A stretch of 64,000 bases of DNA from Sulfurospirillum sp036802865 (GTDB lineage Bacteria; Campylobacterota; Campylobacteria; Campylobacterales; Sulfurospirillaceae). The stretch covers positions 809,648 through 873,647 of the forward strand of contig NZ_DAIRVK010000001.1 in the NCBI RefSeq assembly GCF_036802865.1, given 5' to 3'. This document shows, piece after piece, positions 24,896-33,689 of the stretch. Every line of letters starts with the position of its first letter. Position 1 is the first letter of the stretch. A program made the translations under genes and the position numbers. The notes beneath the pieces are model-generated. The model was not told where the DNA came from. It ran no database searches and saw only the letters and a list, made by a program, of their open reading frames with translations.

Positions 24896-26497
24896 TTAGG
24901 CAGTTTTGAATTGAGAGAGTGTCAGACTGAGTCCTTCGGAAAGCTTCGCCAAATGCTCAGCGGCAGAAGCTATCTCTTCCACACTTCTTGCATTTGAATT
25001 CGAAATAGTGCTGATATTTCGAATACGATCAATAACATTAATGGCTTTTTCACGACCTGCGTTGGCTTCTGTTGCTGTTTTGATGGCTACTTCTTTTGCA
25101 TTACTCATATTTTTTACGGTAGTACGCATCAGCGTTTGTGTGGTGTCTGCTCTATCGCCGAGTTGTTGTATTTCTGTAGCACTTTTACGCATCATTTCAG
25201 AAGCCGTACTGACAGATTGAACGATAACAGCAACCGTTGCATTACTTTCAACAAGACTTTTTTGAGTACGTTCCGCAAGTTTTCGTACTTCATCTGCAAC
25301 AACAGCAAATCCACGACCATGTTCACCTGCACGTGCGGCTTCAATAGCGGCATTGAGCGCTAAAAGGTTGGTTTGTTCCGCGATATCTGAGATAACAGAA
25401 AGTACTTGTTTAACTTGTTCAACATCTTGGTCAAGGTGTTCAAGTCTTCCCGAAAGGTCTGTTTGATGGATAACAACATTTTTCAACTCATCTGAAACGG
25501 AGAGCACTTCTTCTGAAGCGTTTTTAAGCTCATCTGAAACATTAGCAATGACATTTCCTGATTGGTTAGAACTGTGAGCACTTTGTTCTAAGATAGAGAC
25601 AACAGCTTCGGTGGCTTGTGTGGTCTCTTCGATTTCTTTCGCAGAATTTTCTGTGCTCTTGCCAATGTGTAGGGATGTGCTTGAAAGCTCTTCGGCTACA
25701 GCCGCATTTTCATGTGCACTCTGTTTTGCTTCATCAATGGCTTTGGCAAGCTGTGCTAATAGATCGTTAAAAATAGTCATCATCTGTGCGATTTCATCAT
25801 TGTCATTCGTTTCTATTTTATAATGCAAATCTTTGTTCTGAGCAATGTAAAAGCAGCCATCGGAGGCTTTTTGAATAGAGAGACGAATTTTGCTGATAAT
25901 AAATAAAAAAAGTAATGTGACAATGATTGCTAAGATAGAAGATGTAAGGATACCTGTTGTTTTTGCTTTCTCTAAAATTGCAAATTCAGATTCTTGCACG
26001 TTTGTTGTAAGAAGATCAATCATCTCTTGAAGTTTGAAGTAGTGCTCTGCACCCTCATCACTCAGCTTTTTAAGAATTTGTCCATCTTTTGTCGTTAAAA
26101 ACTCTGGGGCATGTGTTGTGTGGGTGTGTTCTTTGATGATTTTAAAACGTGTTTCATTTGCTGTTTTATAATTAATAGCCTCTTTTTTAATGTTTTCTAA
26201 TAATGCTAATTGTGTAGCATCTGTCGTTGTTTTTTGAATTTCGCTAAGGTGTTCCATAAGGCCTTTATCTGTTTTGAAATAACCTTCAAAATTCTTGCTA
26301 TCAAATGAAAGCTGATAACCCCTTGCATACGTTCCAAGCATGGCACTTAAAGAGCGAGCTTCACCTATAGAATCAATCTTATTTGCAACTTTTTGTGCAC
26401 CGCTTGTATTTGAAACAAGTAGATAGGTTAAACTCCCTGTGGTGAGAAGAAAAATAAACAATAAAAATACCATTTTTGCCCGAATTGTTCTTAACAT
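24896..26497 (-). CDS. Methyl-accepting chemotaxis protein
   Basis: A 533-residue chemoreceptor. Membrane segments at about residues 9-28 and 178-205 bracket a ~150-residue periplasmic, mostly helical ligand domain. A HAMP domain follows, then the long cytoplasmic coiled coil with the signalling tip (EQTNLLALNAAIEAARAGEHGRGFAVVADEVRKLAE, shown in pieces across residues ~370-405). It should relay an attractant or repellent signal to CheA/CheW. No C-terminal CheR-binding pentapeptide is visible; the chain ends TLSQFKTA. The ligand is unknown. It is divergent from a small XRE regulator. Confidence 0.93.
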   Translation of the reverse strand: MLRTIRAKMVFLLFIFLLTTGSLTYLLVSNTSGAQKVANKIDSIGEARSLSAMLGTYARGYQLSFDSKNFEGYFKTDKGLMEHLSEIQKTTTDATQLALLENIKKEAINYKTANETRFKIIKEHTHTTHAPEFLTTKDGQILKKLSDEGAEHYFKLQEMIDLLTTNVQESEFAILEKAKTTGILTSSILAIIVTLLFLFIISKIRLSIQKASDGCFYIAQNKDLHYKIETNDNDEIAQMMTIFNDLLAQLAKAIDEAKQSAHENAAVAEELSSTSLHIGKSTENSAKEIEETTQATEAVVSILEQSAHSSNQSGNVIANVSDELKNASEEVLSVSDELKNVVIHQTDLSGRLEHLDQDVEQVKQVLSVISDIAEQTNLLALNAAIEAARAGEHGRGFAVVADEVRKLAERTQKSLVESNATVAVIVQSVSTASEMMRKSATEIQQLGDRADTTQTLMRTTVKNMSNAKEVAIKTATEANAGREKAINVIDRIRNISTISNSNARSVEEIASAAEHLAKLSEGLSLTLSQFKTA

Positions 26498-26563
26498 AGT
26501 AATACCTTTTGACTAAAATCTCATAAAGCTCATAGTATATAATTTCATGTATCATATTGCAAT

Positions 26564-26575
26564 GTCCTATAGGAC
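26564..26575. promoter_or_regulatory. Candidate operator palindrome
   Basis: GTCCTATAGGAC is a perfect 12-bp palindrome in the 148-bp region between the divergent chemoreceptor and XRE genes. Its TATA core flanked by symmetric arms resembles operators of small XRE/controller-type proteins. Confidence 0.5.
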
Positions 26576-26645
26576 GTTGAAGTTAAATGGTTAGATGAGT
26601 AAACTCATGAAAATTAAAGTTAAATAGGTAGCGTTTTGGAAGATC

Positions 26646-26891
26646 ATGTATAGTTGTAATGTTGAAAAATTACATGCAAAGATAAGAAATAACGTAAAAT
26701 ATTTACGAGAAAAAAAACATAAAAGTCAACTTGAAATGGCATTAGCCATCGGGCATTCTTCTTCTGCTTTTTATGCGAAAGCGGAAGTGGGTATACAGAA
26801 AAAAAAGTTTAATATTGAGCATTTATGCAAAATTGCTGAAGTGTTAGAAGTAGATATTGGGGAGTTTTTTAAAGATTTAGTTTTGGATTGA
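26646..26891 (+). CDS. Small XRE-family HTH regulator
   Basis: An 81-residue protein that consists almost wholly of a Cro/CI-type helix-turn-helix: KIRNNVKYLREKKHKSQLEMA, a degenerate turn (IGHSSSAFYAKAEVG) and HLCKIAEVLEVDIGEFF. It is similar in size to phage Cro or restriction-modification controller proteins, but no phage or R-M genes are adjacent. It likely autoregulates through the upstream palindrome and may affect the divergent chemoreceptor gene. The sequence is AT-rich. Confidence 0.8.
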   Translation: MYSCNVEKLHAKIRNNVKYLREKKHKSQLEMALAIGHSSSAFYAKAEVGIQKKKFNIEHLCKIAEVLEVDIGEFFKDLVLD

Positions 26892-26930
26892 ACAGAGGAA
26901 GAGGAACTTTATAGGTAAAGCTCCTCTGTT
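26891..26930. terminator. Terminator between convergent XRE and yebC genes
   Basis: AACAGAGGA (26891-26899) pairs with TCCTCTGTT (26922-26930), with a nested GAGGA/TCCTC alternative and TTTA/TAAA inside. It sits between the two convergent gene ends. Confidence 0.65.
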
Positions 26931-26934
26931 AGTA

Positions 26935-27645
26935 TTAACCGATGTTGGTATAAACGGCTTGAACGTCGTCGTCGTCTTCAATTTTTTCGATGATTTTATC
27001 CACCTCGACCATTTGCTCTTCACTAAACGTGACAGGGTTATTGGCGATGCGTTCTAAGTTTGCTTTGGTTAGGGCAATGCCTAGACGATCAAACGCTGCA
27101 TTGAGGGTACCAAAGTTGGTGTAGTCTGCATACACAAGCACGACGCCTTCTTCTTCCTCGATCTCTTCCAATCCTGCGTCAATAAGCTCAAGCTCTAACT
27201 CTTCGATGTCCATGTCTGCTGTCTTTGCAAACTCAAAAACTGCTTTGCGTGAGAACATAAATTCGAGTGAGCCATTGTTAACCATCTCACCACCAGCTTT
27301 TTTGAATGCACTTTTGATGTTCGCTACGGTTCTTGTGTTATTGTCTGTTGCGCATTCAACAAAAAAGAGTGAACCGTGTGGTCCTTTGCCTTCAAAAGTA
27401 ACTTCACTCAGGGTTTGTGCATCTTTGCCAAGCGCTCTTTTAATCGCCGCATCAATATTGTCTTTAGGCATATTCTCAGCTTTTGCGTTGAGGATCGCTG
27501 TTCGGAGTTTTGCATTACTCTCAGGGTCTCCACCGCCTTCTTTAGCCGCCATCATGATCGTACGGCCCAGTCTTGGAAATACGCGAGACATATTTCCCCA
27601 TCGTTTCATTTTTGATGCTTTTCGGTATTCAAACGCTCTTCCCAT
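26935..27645 (-). CDS. yebC: YebC/PmpR-family protein
   Basis: A 236-residue member of the TACO1/YebC family, now linked to relief of ribosome stalling at proline-rich stretches and earlier described as a transcription regulator. It has MGRAFEYRKASKMKRW at the start, the conserved GGDPESNAKLRTAI and NMPKDNIDAAIKR, and the acidic segment EIEEEEGVVLVY. Length is typical. It is convergent with the XRE gene and divergent from the LUD gene. Confidence 0.93.
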   Translation of the reverse strand: MGRAFEYRKASKMKRWGNMSRVFPRLGRTIMMAAKEGGGDPESNAKLRTAILNAKAENMPKDNIDAAIKRALGKDAQTLSEVTFEGKGPHGSLFFVECATDNNTRTVANIKSAFKKAGGEMVNNGSLEFMFSRKAVFEFAKTADMDIEELELELIDAGLEEIEEEEGVVLVYADYTNFGTLNAAFDRLGIALTKANLERIANNPVTFSEEQMVEVDKIIEKIEDDDDVQAVYTNIG

Positions 27646-27765
27646 AGGGGTTAATTCCTTCGTATGTATTCTTAATAGTGCATTATTATAGCTTGTTTAT
27701 ACCTTGTTTAAAATAAGAGTTTTTTCTATAATGAGACCAATAGTTCACTTAAAAATGGAGAATGT

Positions 27766-28362
27766 ATGGAAAATCTCAAAAAAATCTATAAAAAACATGG
27801 CTTTGAGCTTATTTGTGTTCCCACACAAGAAGAAGCACTCAGTGTTGCGATGAGTTTCATTAAACCAAACATGAGCATAGGTTTTGGCGGTTCAACAACG
27901 GTCAAGCAAATAGGGCTTTATGATTATGTTACATCTCGTAAAGATATTACTCTTTACAATCAATATGAAGCAGGCATTAGTATGGAAGAAAACAGCGATC
28001 GCAGACACAAAGGCATCCTTGCGGATCTTTACATTACAAGCACCAATGCACTGACAAAAAACGGGGAACTTGTGAATGCCGATGGTAGCGGGAATAGAGT
28101 GGCTGCACAGATTTTTGGGCCTAAAAAAGTGCTCATCATCGCTGGCATTAACAAGTTGGTTGAAAATGTGGAAGAGGGCTTTAACCGTATTCGTGATGTG
28201 GCAAGTCCAAAGAACATTGAGCGTATGAATAACCTCGCGATCAGTCTGGGCAAAGAGCCACGCCATAATATGAATAATATTGGTAGAAAATTTTCTTACA
28301 TAAATGGCGATGATGAGGGGCGCACGACGATTATTTTAGTTGACGATGAACTGGGCTATTAA
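27766..28362 (+). CDS. LUD-domain protein (lactate-utilisation LutC/YkgG-like)
   Basis: A 198-residue protein of the LUD/DUF162 family. It shows IGFGGSTTVKQIGLYDYV near residue 45, then ADLYITSTNALTKNGELVNADGSGNRVA, the family core. In LutABC systems such a protein is one subunit of an L-lactate dehydrogenase, but no LutA or LutB is nearby, so it is a stand-alone member of unknown substrate. An AATGGAG site precedes the ATG. Confidence 0.85.
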   Translation: MENLKKIYKKHGFELICVPTQEEALSVAMSFIKPNMSIGFGGSTTVKQIGLYDYVTSRKDITLYNQYEAGISMEENSDRRHKGILADLYITSTNALTKNGELVNADGSGNRVAAQIFGPKKVLIIAGINKLVENVEEGFNRIRDVASPKNIERMNNLAISLGKEPRHNMNNIGRKFSYINGDDEGRTTIILVDDELGY

Positions 28363-28463
28363 GATGTTTCTATAAGAAGCATTTTAGCGCTAAACGTTTA
28401 AATGTGTGACATTTTTAGATTTTCCAAGGAATTTTGCATTAAAGTGAGATCATAAGAAGTTTA

Positions 28464-28510
28464 TTGTTGAGGGAACGTTAGAATAAAACACTCTCTCAAC
28501 AAGAGTTTTT
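28464..28510 (+). promoter_or_regulatory. Possible alternative hairpins in the TRAP operon leader
   Basis: TTGTTGAG (28464-28471) can pair with CTCAACAA (28495-28502). Within the second arm, ACTCT (28490-28494) can instead pair with AGAGT (28502-28506), which is followed by TTTT. The two foldings exclude each other, like an antiterminator/terminator pair, but the stems are short. Confidence 0.3.
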
Positions 28511-28547
28511 ACACAAATGCAAATCATTTACTTAATAGGAGAAATCG

Positions 28548-29489
28548 ATGAGAAAATCACTTTTAGCGGGCGCTATGGTCGTGTGTCTTGGGGCATCCGT
28601 CTATGCGACAGAGTTTATCAATGTTCTCACAGGGGGAACAAGCGGCATTTACTATCCTTTGGGTGTCGCACTTTCGCAGATGTATGCTAAAGCTATTCCT
28701 GATTCTAAAACGGCGGTTCAAGCAACCAAAGCCAGTGTTGAAAATCTTAACCTTCTTCAAGCAGGACGCGGTGAAGCTGCGATTTCTTTGGGCGATTCGC
28801 TCTCTGATGCATACAAAGGCAATACAGAGGCAGGCTTTAAAGCACCTCTTTCAAAACTTCGTACCATTAGTGCACTCTATCCAAATTACATTCACTTTGT
28901 TGCTGCTGCGGATTCTGGCATTAAGTCATTTGCTGACATTAAAGGCAAACGCATCTCTGTGGGTGCACCAAAATCTGGAACAGAACTCAATTCAAGAGCA
29001 ATTCTTGCCGCCGCAGGACTTAGCTACAAAGACTTTTCTAAAGTTGAGTACCTCTCTTATGCTGAGTCTGTTGAGCTTATGAAAAACAGACAACTTGATG
29101 TAACACTGCTCTCCTCTGGTGCAGGCGTTGCAGCCCTTCGTGATCTTGCAACTTCTCAAAAAGTGGTTTTCTTGAGCATTTCAGAAGATATTGTTAAAAA
29201 AATTGACGATCCTGCGTACCAAGTGGGCATCATTCCTGCCAATACTTATGAAGGTCAAACCGCTGATGTTAAAACGGTTTCGGTTCAAAACTTCCTTGTC
29301 ACACACTCTGGCGTATCTGAACAAACGGTCTATACCATGACCAAAACGATGTTTGAGAACTTAGATCAGATGGTTGCTGCACATGCTGCGGCTAAAGGCA
29401 TTAACCTTGCAAATGCAGCGAAAAATCCTCCAGCACCACTGCATCCAGGGGCTGAGAGATATTATAAAGAGATGGGAATTCTAAAATGA
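28548..29489 (+). CDS. TAXI-family TRAP transporter solute-binding protein
   Basis: A 313-residue periplasmic binding protein. A signal peptide is followed by INVLTGGTSGIYYPLG, the hallmark opening of TAXI proteins, and the chain contains KGKRISVGAPKSGTELNSRAIL and the typical HPGAERYYKEMG ending. It feeds the fused TRAP permease encoded next. TAXI systems take up organic acids such as glutamate or C4-C5 carboxylates; the substrate here is not evident. A hairpin with a T-run separates it from the permease gene and probably allows the binding protein to be made in excess. Confidence 0.92.
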   Translation: MRKSLLAGAMVVCLGASVYATEFINVLTGGTSGIYYPLGVALSQMYAKAIPDSKTAVQATKASVENLNLLQAGRGEAAISLGDSLSDAYKGNTEAGFKAPLSKLRTISALYPNYIHFVAAADSGIKSFADIKGKRISVGAPKSGTELNSRAILAAAGLSYKDFSKVEYLSYAESVELMKNRQLDVTLLSSGAGVAALRDLATSQKVVFLSISEDIVKKIDDPAYQVGIIPANTYEGQTADVKTVSVQNFLVTHSGVSEQTVYTMTKTMFENLDQMVAAHAAAKGINLANAAKNPPAPLHPGAERYYKEMGILK

Positions 29490-29492
29490 GAC

Positions 29493-29515
29493 AAAGCCCT
29501 ATTTTAGGGCTTTTT
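29493..29515 (+). terminator. Intercistronic terminator in the TRAP operon
   Basis: AAAGCCCT (29493-29500) pairs with AGGGCTTT (29506-29513) and is followed by more T residues. It lies between the binding-protein and permease genes, so it should be partially read through. Confidence 0.8.
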
Positions 29516-29541
29516 AGAACAAAAAATGTTGAAGGAATGTT

Positions 29542-31608
29542 ATGTCAGCCTTAGTAACCGAGGAAGTTCACGAAGATACTTCCGATTTTGAAGAACACGG
29601 GCACCAGCGTCAACTTATTGGCTGGGCGGCACGGCTTGTGATGTTTGGAGCACTTTCATTTTCTGCCTATCAAATCACAGTTGCGGCGTTTCATCCATTT
29701 TCAAGTTTGATTATACGCGCTTTACATGTAAGCTTTTTAGTCTTTTTGATTTTCATGCTTTACCCCGCAACATCAAAAGGGCGTTCACAACAAAGTATCC
29801 CTTGGTACGATTTTTTACTCTCATTTTTTGGTTTTGCTCTTGGGTTTTACCATCTTGTGTTTGAAGCCGATCTTATTGAGCGTTCGGGTGATCCGACAAC
29901 AATGGATCTTTTTGTGGCAACTGCTGCCAGCCTGCTGGTTTTTGAAGCCGCACGTCGTGTGGTAGGTTGGGCATTAACCTTTGTGTGTGGCATCTTTTTG
30001 GCGTATGGTTTTTTTGGGCAGTATTTGCCACTTTCCATCGCACACCGTGGGTTTGGGTTTGACCAGATCGTCGGTCAACTCTACCTTGGAAGTGATGGCA
30101 TTTTAGGAACGCCAACCCTTGTTTCGGCAACCTATATTTTCTTGTTTATTCTTTTTGGAACATTTCTAGAACATGCAGGCATGATTCGCCTCTTTAACGC
30201 CCTTGCGTTGGGTCTTGTAGGTCGCGCACAAGGTGGCCCTGCTAAGGTTGCGGTTATCTCTTCAGGGCTTATGGGAACCATCTCAGGCTCTGGCGTTGCC
30301 AATGTATTAACCGTGGGGCAGTTTACCATTCCTCTTATGAAGCGTTTTGGGTATAGCTCTGTTTTTGCGGGTGCTGTTGAGGCGACGTCATCTATGGGTG
30401 GTCAAATTATGCCTCCTGTTATGGGTGCTGTGGCGTTTATTATGGCGGAGACACTGAATGTTCCGTATTCTGACATCGTTATAGCAGCGATTATTCCTGC
30501 AATGTTGTACTACTTTACCGCATTTTGGATGGTCCATCTGGAAGCAGGGCGTTTAAAATTACTGGGCATTCCTGCGGATCAATGTCCAAACCCTTGGACG
30601 GAACTCAAAGCAAGTTGGTATTTGGCACTTCCCTTAGCAGCACTTGTTTATATGCTCTTTCATGGCTTTACTCCAATGTTTGCGGGAATGATGGGCTTAA
30701 CGTTGACATCGGTGTTGATTCTTGGGGCAGCTATTGCCGCACGTATTTCACAAACTGCATTGCGTTATGTTTTTTGGGTTGCCATTGCGCTTGGGGCATC
30801 TTCATTTTTACAATGGGGCATCGTTTCTGTGTTGGGTGTTATCGCTTTCTTAGTGCTTCTAAACTTTGTTGTTCAAGGTGGACGTGACACGCTTCGCACG
30901 ATGAAAACAGCGCTTATTGATGGTGCAAAACAAGCGCTTGGTGTAGGTATCGCTTGTGCGATTGTGGGTGTCATCATAGGCGTGTTAACGCTGACTGGGG
31001 CTGCCTCTAACTTTGCAGGGTTTATCCTTGAAATCGGTGAGAAGAGTCTTTTTCTTTCGCTTTTACTGACCATGGTGGCATGTTTGATCTTGGGCATGGG
31101 AATTCCAACCATTCCTAACTACATCATCACAAGTTCCATCGCGGCACCTGCACTCTTAAAATTGGGTGTTCCACTCATTGTGAGTCATATGTTTGTTTTT
31201 TACTTTGGCATCATGGCGGATCTTACGCCTCCAGTTGCACTTGCTGCGTTTGCGGCAGCCTCTATCGCCAAAGCTTCAGCCATGAAGATCGGTTTTAAGG
31301 CAACACAAATCGCTGTCGCAGGGTTTGTTGTGCCATTTATGGCAGTGTATGACCCAGCATTGATGCTTCAAGGTGATCCTACATGGATAGCCGTTGTTTA
31401 TATTGTTGTAAAAGCTTTGCTTGCTATCTATTTATGGGGATGTGCGGCTATTGGTTATTTATGGTCTCCCTTGCATATGGTTGAGCGTGTCGTTGCTGCA
31501 GCTACTGCGACACTCTTGGTTGCGGCTATTCCTGCTACCGATGAAATAGGCTTTGTCCTAGGGGCTATGTTTATTGCTTGGAATTGGTGGAAAAATCGTA
31601 AACAATGA
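29542..31608 (+). CDS. TRAP transporter fused permease (4TM/12TM)
   Basis: A 688-residue inner-membrane permease joining the small and large TRAP subunits, as is usual for TAXI systems. About 17-18 hydrophobic segments are seen. Conserved stretches include GLMGTISGSGVANVLTVG, FAGAVEATSSMGGQIMPPVMGA and GMGIPTIPNYIITSSIAAPAL, which line the substrate and sodium path. It is driven by an ion gradient and served by the TAXI binding protein. Its stop overlaps the DUF1850 gene start by 4 bp. A TTACATGTAA palindrome lies in its 5' coding part (29722-29731). Confidence 0.93.
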   Translation: MSALVTEEVHEDTSDFEEHGHQRQLIGWAARLVMFGALSFSAYQITVAAFHPFSSLIIRALHVSFLVFLIFMLYPATSKGRSQQSIPWYDFLLSFFGFALGFYHLVFEADLIERSGDPTTMDLFVATAASLLVFEAARRVVGWALTFVCGIFLAYGFFGQYLPLSIAHRGFGFDQIVGQLYLGSDGILGTPTLVSATYIFLFILFGTFLEHAGMIRLFNALALGLVGRAQGGPAKVAVISSGLMGTISGSGVANVLTVGQFTIPLMKRFGYSSVFAGAVEATSSMGGQIMPPVMGAVAFIMAETLNVPYSDIVIAAIIPAMLYYFTAFWMVHLEAGRLKLLGIPADQCPNPWTELKASWYLALPLAALVYMLFHGFTPMFAGMMGLTLTSVLILGAAIAARISQTALRYVFWVAIALGASSFLQWGIVSVLGVIAFLVLLNFVVQGGRDTLRTMKTALIDGAKQALGVGIACAIVGVIIGVLTLTGAASNFAGFILEIGEKSLFLSLLLTMVACLILGMGIPTIPNYIITSSIAAPALLKLGVPLIVSHMFVFYFGIMADLTPPVALAAFAAASIAKASAMKIGFKATQIAVAGFVVPFMAVYDPALMLQGDPTWIAVVYIVVKALLAIYLWGCAAIGYLWSPLHMVERVVAAATATLLVAAIPATDEIGFVLGAMFIAWNWWKNRKQ

Positions 31609-31982
31609 TGGCTTTATGTATGAGTGCGGGAGCAATGTCTGCGACGCTGTTCGTGCACTCTTTTACCCTCTCTTGGATGCACTCGGTAGAAAAAATTCGT
31701 TGGGAAGAGCAGTGGCAGATAGAGAATCAATCTCTACATGTCATATCTGCGAGTGTACGGGGAAGCGGAGCAGGGATGGAACCACCCCCTGATGCGGTGC
31801 TTCGAGAGGGTGCTTGGCATTACACGCCTAGCATTGCTCCTCTTCGTGAGCTTCGCCTTGCCCATTCTCCTTTTACCAAAGAGTATGAACTCTGCTTTGA
31901 TGGCATGTGTTACCCACTCAGTGATCTTTTTCCAACCCTTCCTGAAATAGACACCATTGTTTTTGAAGCCTGCGAACGCTAA
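31605..31982 (+). CDS. DUF1850 protein of the TRAP operon
   Basis: A 125-residue exported or anchored protein with a hydrophobic N-terminus, then LSWMHSVEKIRWEEQWQIE, the DUF1850 signature. Genes of this family regularly follow fused TAXI-TRAP permeases and may be accessory to them. It starts on the ATGA overlap with the permease. Function beyond this association is unknown. Confidence 0.82.
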   Translation: MMALCMSAGAMSATLFVHSFTLSWMHSVEKIRWEEQWQIENQSLHVISASVRGSGAGMEPPPDAVLREGAWHYTPSIAPLRELRLAHSPFTKEYELCFDGMCYPLSDLFPTLPEIDTIVFEACER

Positions 31983-32016
31983 AATACCGCCACTTTTTAT
32001 ACGTAAGGGCACTTTC

Positions 32017-32850
32017 TTGAAATCAGAACTCAAAAATTACAGTTATATTTTCTTAGGTTCGCTCTTCTTGAGCTTTGGTGTTGTCTCTTTGTTTATTCCT
32101 AATGCTTTAGTAACGGGCGGAACTTCGGGTATGGCACTTTTGGGTCACTACCTTTTTAAACTTCCTGTGGGAATGTTGATGGTTATCATCAATGCGCCAC
32201 TGCTGCTTTTAGGTACCAAATATTTTGGCAAGCATTTTACAATTCGCAGTATCATTGCGATTGGTTTTACATCGTTGTGTATAGACGTGATGGTTGAGTT
32301 TTTACATGTAAGCGCACTCAGCCACGATGTTATTTTGGCATCCATTTTTGGTGGTATTGCTGTTGGTATTGGACTTGGACTTATTTTCAGCGGTCATGCT
32401 TCTGCGGGTGGTTCTACGATTATCGCGAAGATTGTAGCGTCAAAGACGAGTATTAAAGCCTCTTCCGTGATGCTATTTATTGATATGCTTATTATTATTG
32501 CGATTGCATTTATCTCTAAAAATGTGGACTTAGCGCTTTGGAGTTTGGTGAGCATTTACATCAGCGCTAAAAGTGTGGATATGTTCTTAACCAGAGGTCC
32601 TTCTAAAAAAGTAGTGCATATCGTTTCTACCAAAATTGAAGAGCTTTGCAACCAAATCGTACTACAGTTGGGCAAAAATGGCACCATTGTAGAAGGAAAT
32701 GGCATTTTTGAGCACGAAAACAAGCGTATGATTTTTTTAGTGGTTGAAAATGGCAAAGTACCACGCTTAAAAGAGTTGATTCAACAAGTAGACAGCGAAG
32801 CATTTATGGTCGTTATGGAAGCCTCAGAGTTGTTAGGGCGTGGGCATTAA
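32017..32850 (+). CDS. YitT-family membrane protein
   Basis: From TTG 32017 (AAGGG 8 bp upstream) it has 277 residues; earlier in-frame TTG codons overlap the DUF1850 gene. Five or six hydrophobic segments form the YitT domain (FIPNALVTGGTSGMALLG, GLIFSGHASAGGSTIIAKIV), followed by a C-terminal DUF2179 domain of about 80 residues (VEGNGIFEHENKRMIFLVVE, DSEAFMVVMEASELLG). The family's role is not settled. It converges with the next gene, the two ends overlapping by 4 bp. A TTACATGTAA copy lies at 32302-32311. Confidence 0.85.
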   Translation: MKSELKNYSYIFLGSLFLSFGVVSLFIPNALVTGGTSGMALLGHYLFKLPVGMLMVIINAPLLLLGTKYFGKHFTIRSIIAIGFTSLCIDVMVEFLHVSALSHDVILASIFGGIAVGIGLGLIFSGHASAGGSTIIAKIVASKTSIKASSVMLFIDMLIIIAIAFISKNVDLALWSLVSIYISAKSVDMFLTRGPSKKVVHIVSTKIEELCNQIVLQLGKNGTIVEGNGIFEHENKRMIFLVVENGKVPRLKELIQQVDSEAFMVVMEASELLGRGH

Positions 32851-33629
32851 AACTTGCTTTTGATGTTGATGCCAAACTGATCATTTTGCTTAGCAATACC
32901 CGTTTTATCATATGAAAATCCAAGATTGAGTCCTTTGGAAATTTCATTGAGCTGAAAATTGCTGTAAATACCCGTATACGAAAGATTGGTTTGCTCCTCA
33001 TTGGCAATGACATAGCGTGATCCTAGCGTAATGTCTTTGCGAGGAGAGTAGTTCAGATCAACAGCGTAAGCCGCGGTATTGGGCGCATAGTTGTTCGAGC
33101 TTAATACCGATGACGTTGGCAAAAGATGATCTTTCCCTTCCAAGTCGCCACTGGCACTGTGCTTGCCACCTTCTACTCTAGAATAAGCGATGTAACTTCC
33201 AAAATTTTCATAATTGACTTGTGCTTTTGCACCAAACGCATTGGTCGTTGAAATGCCACTTTGTGCGATGCTTTGACGATAGGTATCTGCGTAGTAGTTT
33301 GCGCTCAGTTTATAGCCCATCTCGTCAGATTTACCATGGTAAAGCGCTTCGGTGTAGTATATGGTATTGTCGGTGCTACTTTGGTGCATTTCTGTTGCAA
33401 AAGATTGAGTCGCTACTTCCAACTTTAGACCTGCTAAGGGTGCTGTTTGGTAGTGAAAAAGAATTTTTTGAGTACGACTACTTGAAAATGCCGTTTCATC
33501 TTCCGTTCCTTCATTGTAATTTGCACTGATTTTATGGGTAAGATTGCCATCAAGTAGGGCATCTATAAGTGTATCAGCGGCAAAGAGTATCTGGGAGAGA
33601 AAAATGAGGCTAAAGGTGAGTTTTTTCAT
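32847..33629 (-). CDS. Short outer-membrane porin-like protein
   Basis: A 260-residue beta-barrel-like protein with a signal peptide (cleavage near LFAA) and a C-terminal Phe (INIKSKF). The start of the mature protein (DTLIDALLDGNLTHKI) and the last ~85 residues (SSNNYAPNTAAYAVDLNYSPRKDI, then NEISKGLNLGFSYDK) resemble the porin at 5342-6541, which has DTLADAFKEGKISGEL and LKGLNFLVMYDK at matching places. It is about 140 residues shorter, so either an internal set of strands was lost or it belongs to a smaller-barrel subfamily. Substrate unknown. Confidence 0.75.
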   Translation of the reverse strand: MKKLTFSLIFLSQILFAADTLIDALLDGNLTHKISANYNEGTEDETAFSSSRTQKILFHYQTAPLAGLKLEVATQSFATEMHQSSTDNTIYYTEALYHGKSDEMGYKLSANYYADTYRQSIAQSGISTTNAFGAKAQVNYENFGSYIAYSRVEGGKHSASGDLEGKDHLLPTSSVLSSNNYAPNTAAYAVDLNYSPRKDITLGSRYVIANEEQTNLSYTGIYSNFQLNEISKGLNLGFSYDKTGIAKQNDQFGINIKSKF

Positions 33630-33644
33630 GGTGATTATGAAAGT

Positions 33645-33668
33645 GTAAAGCCATAAAAATGGCTTTAC
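33645..33668 (-). terminator. Hairpin downstream of groEL
   Basis: A perfect 10-bp stem, GTAAAGCCAT with ATGGCTTTAC, closes a 4-nt loop between groEL and the next minus-strand gene. The T-run after it is weak. Confidence 0.6.
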
Positions 33669-33689
33669 AGGTAAAGCAAGGGGAATGAA

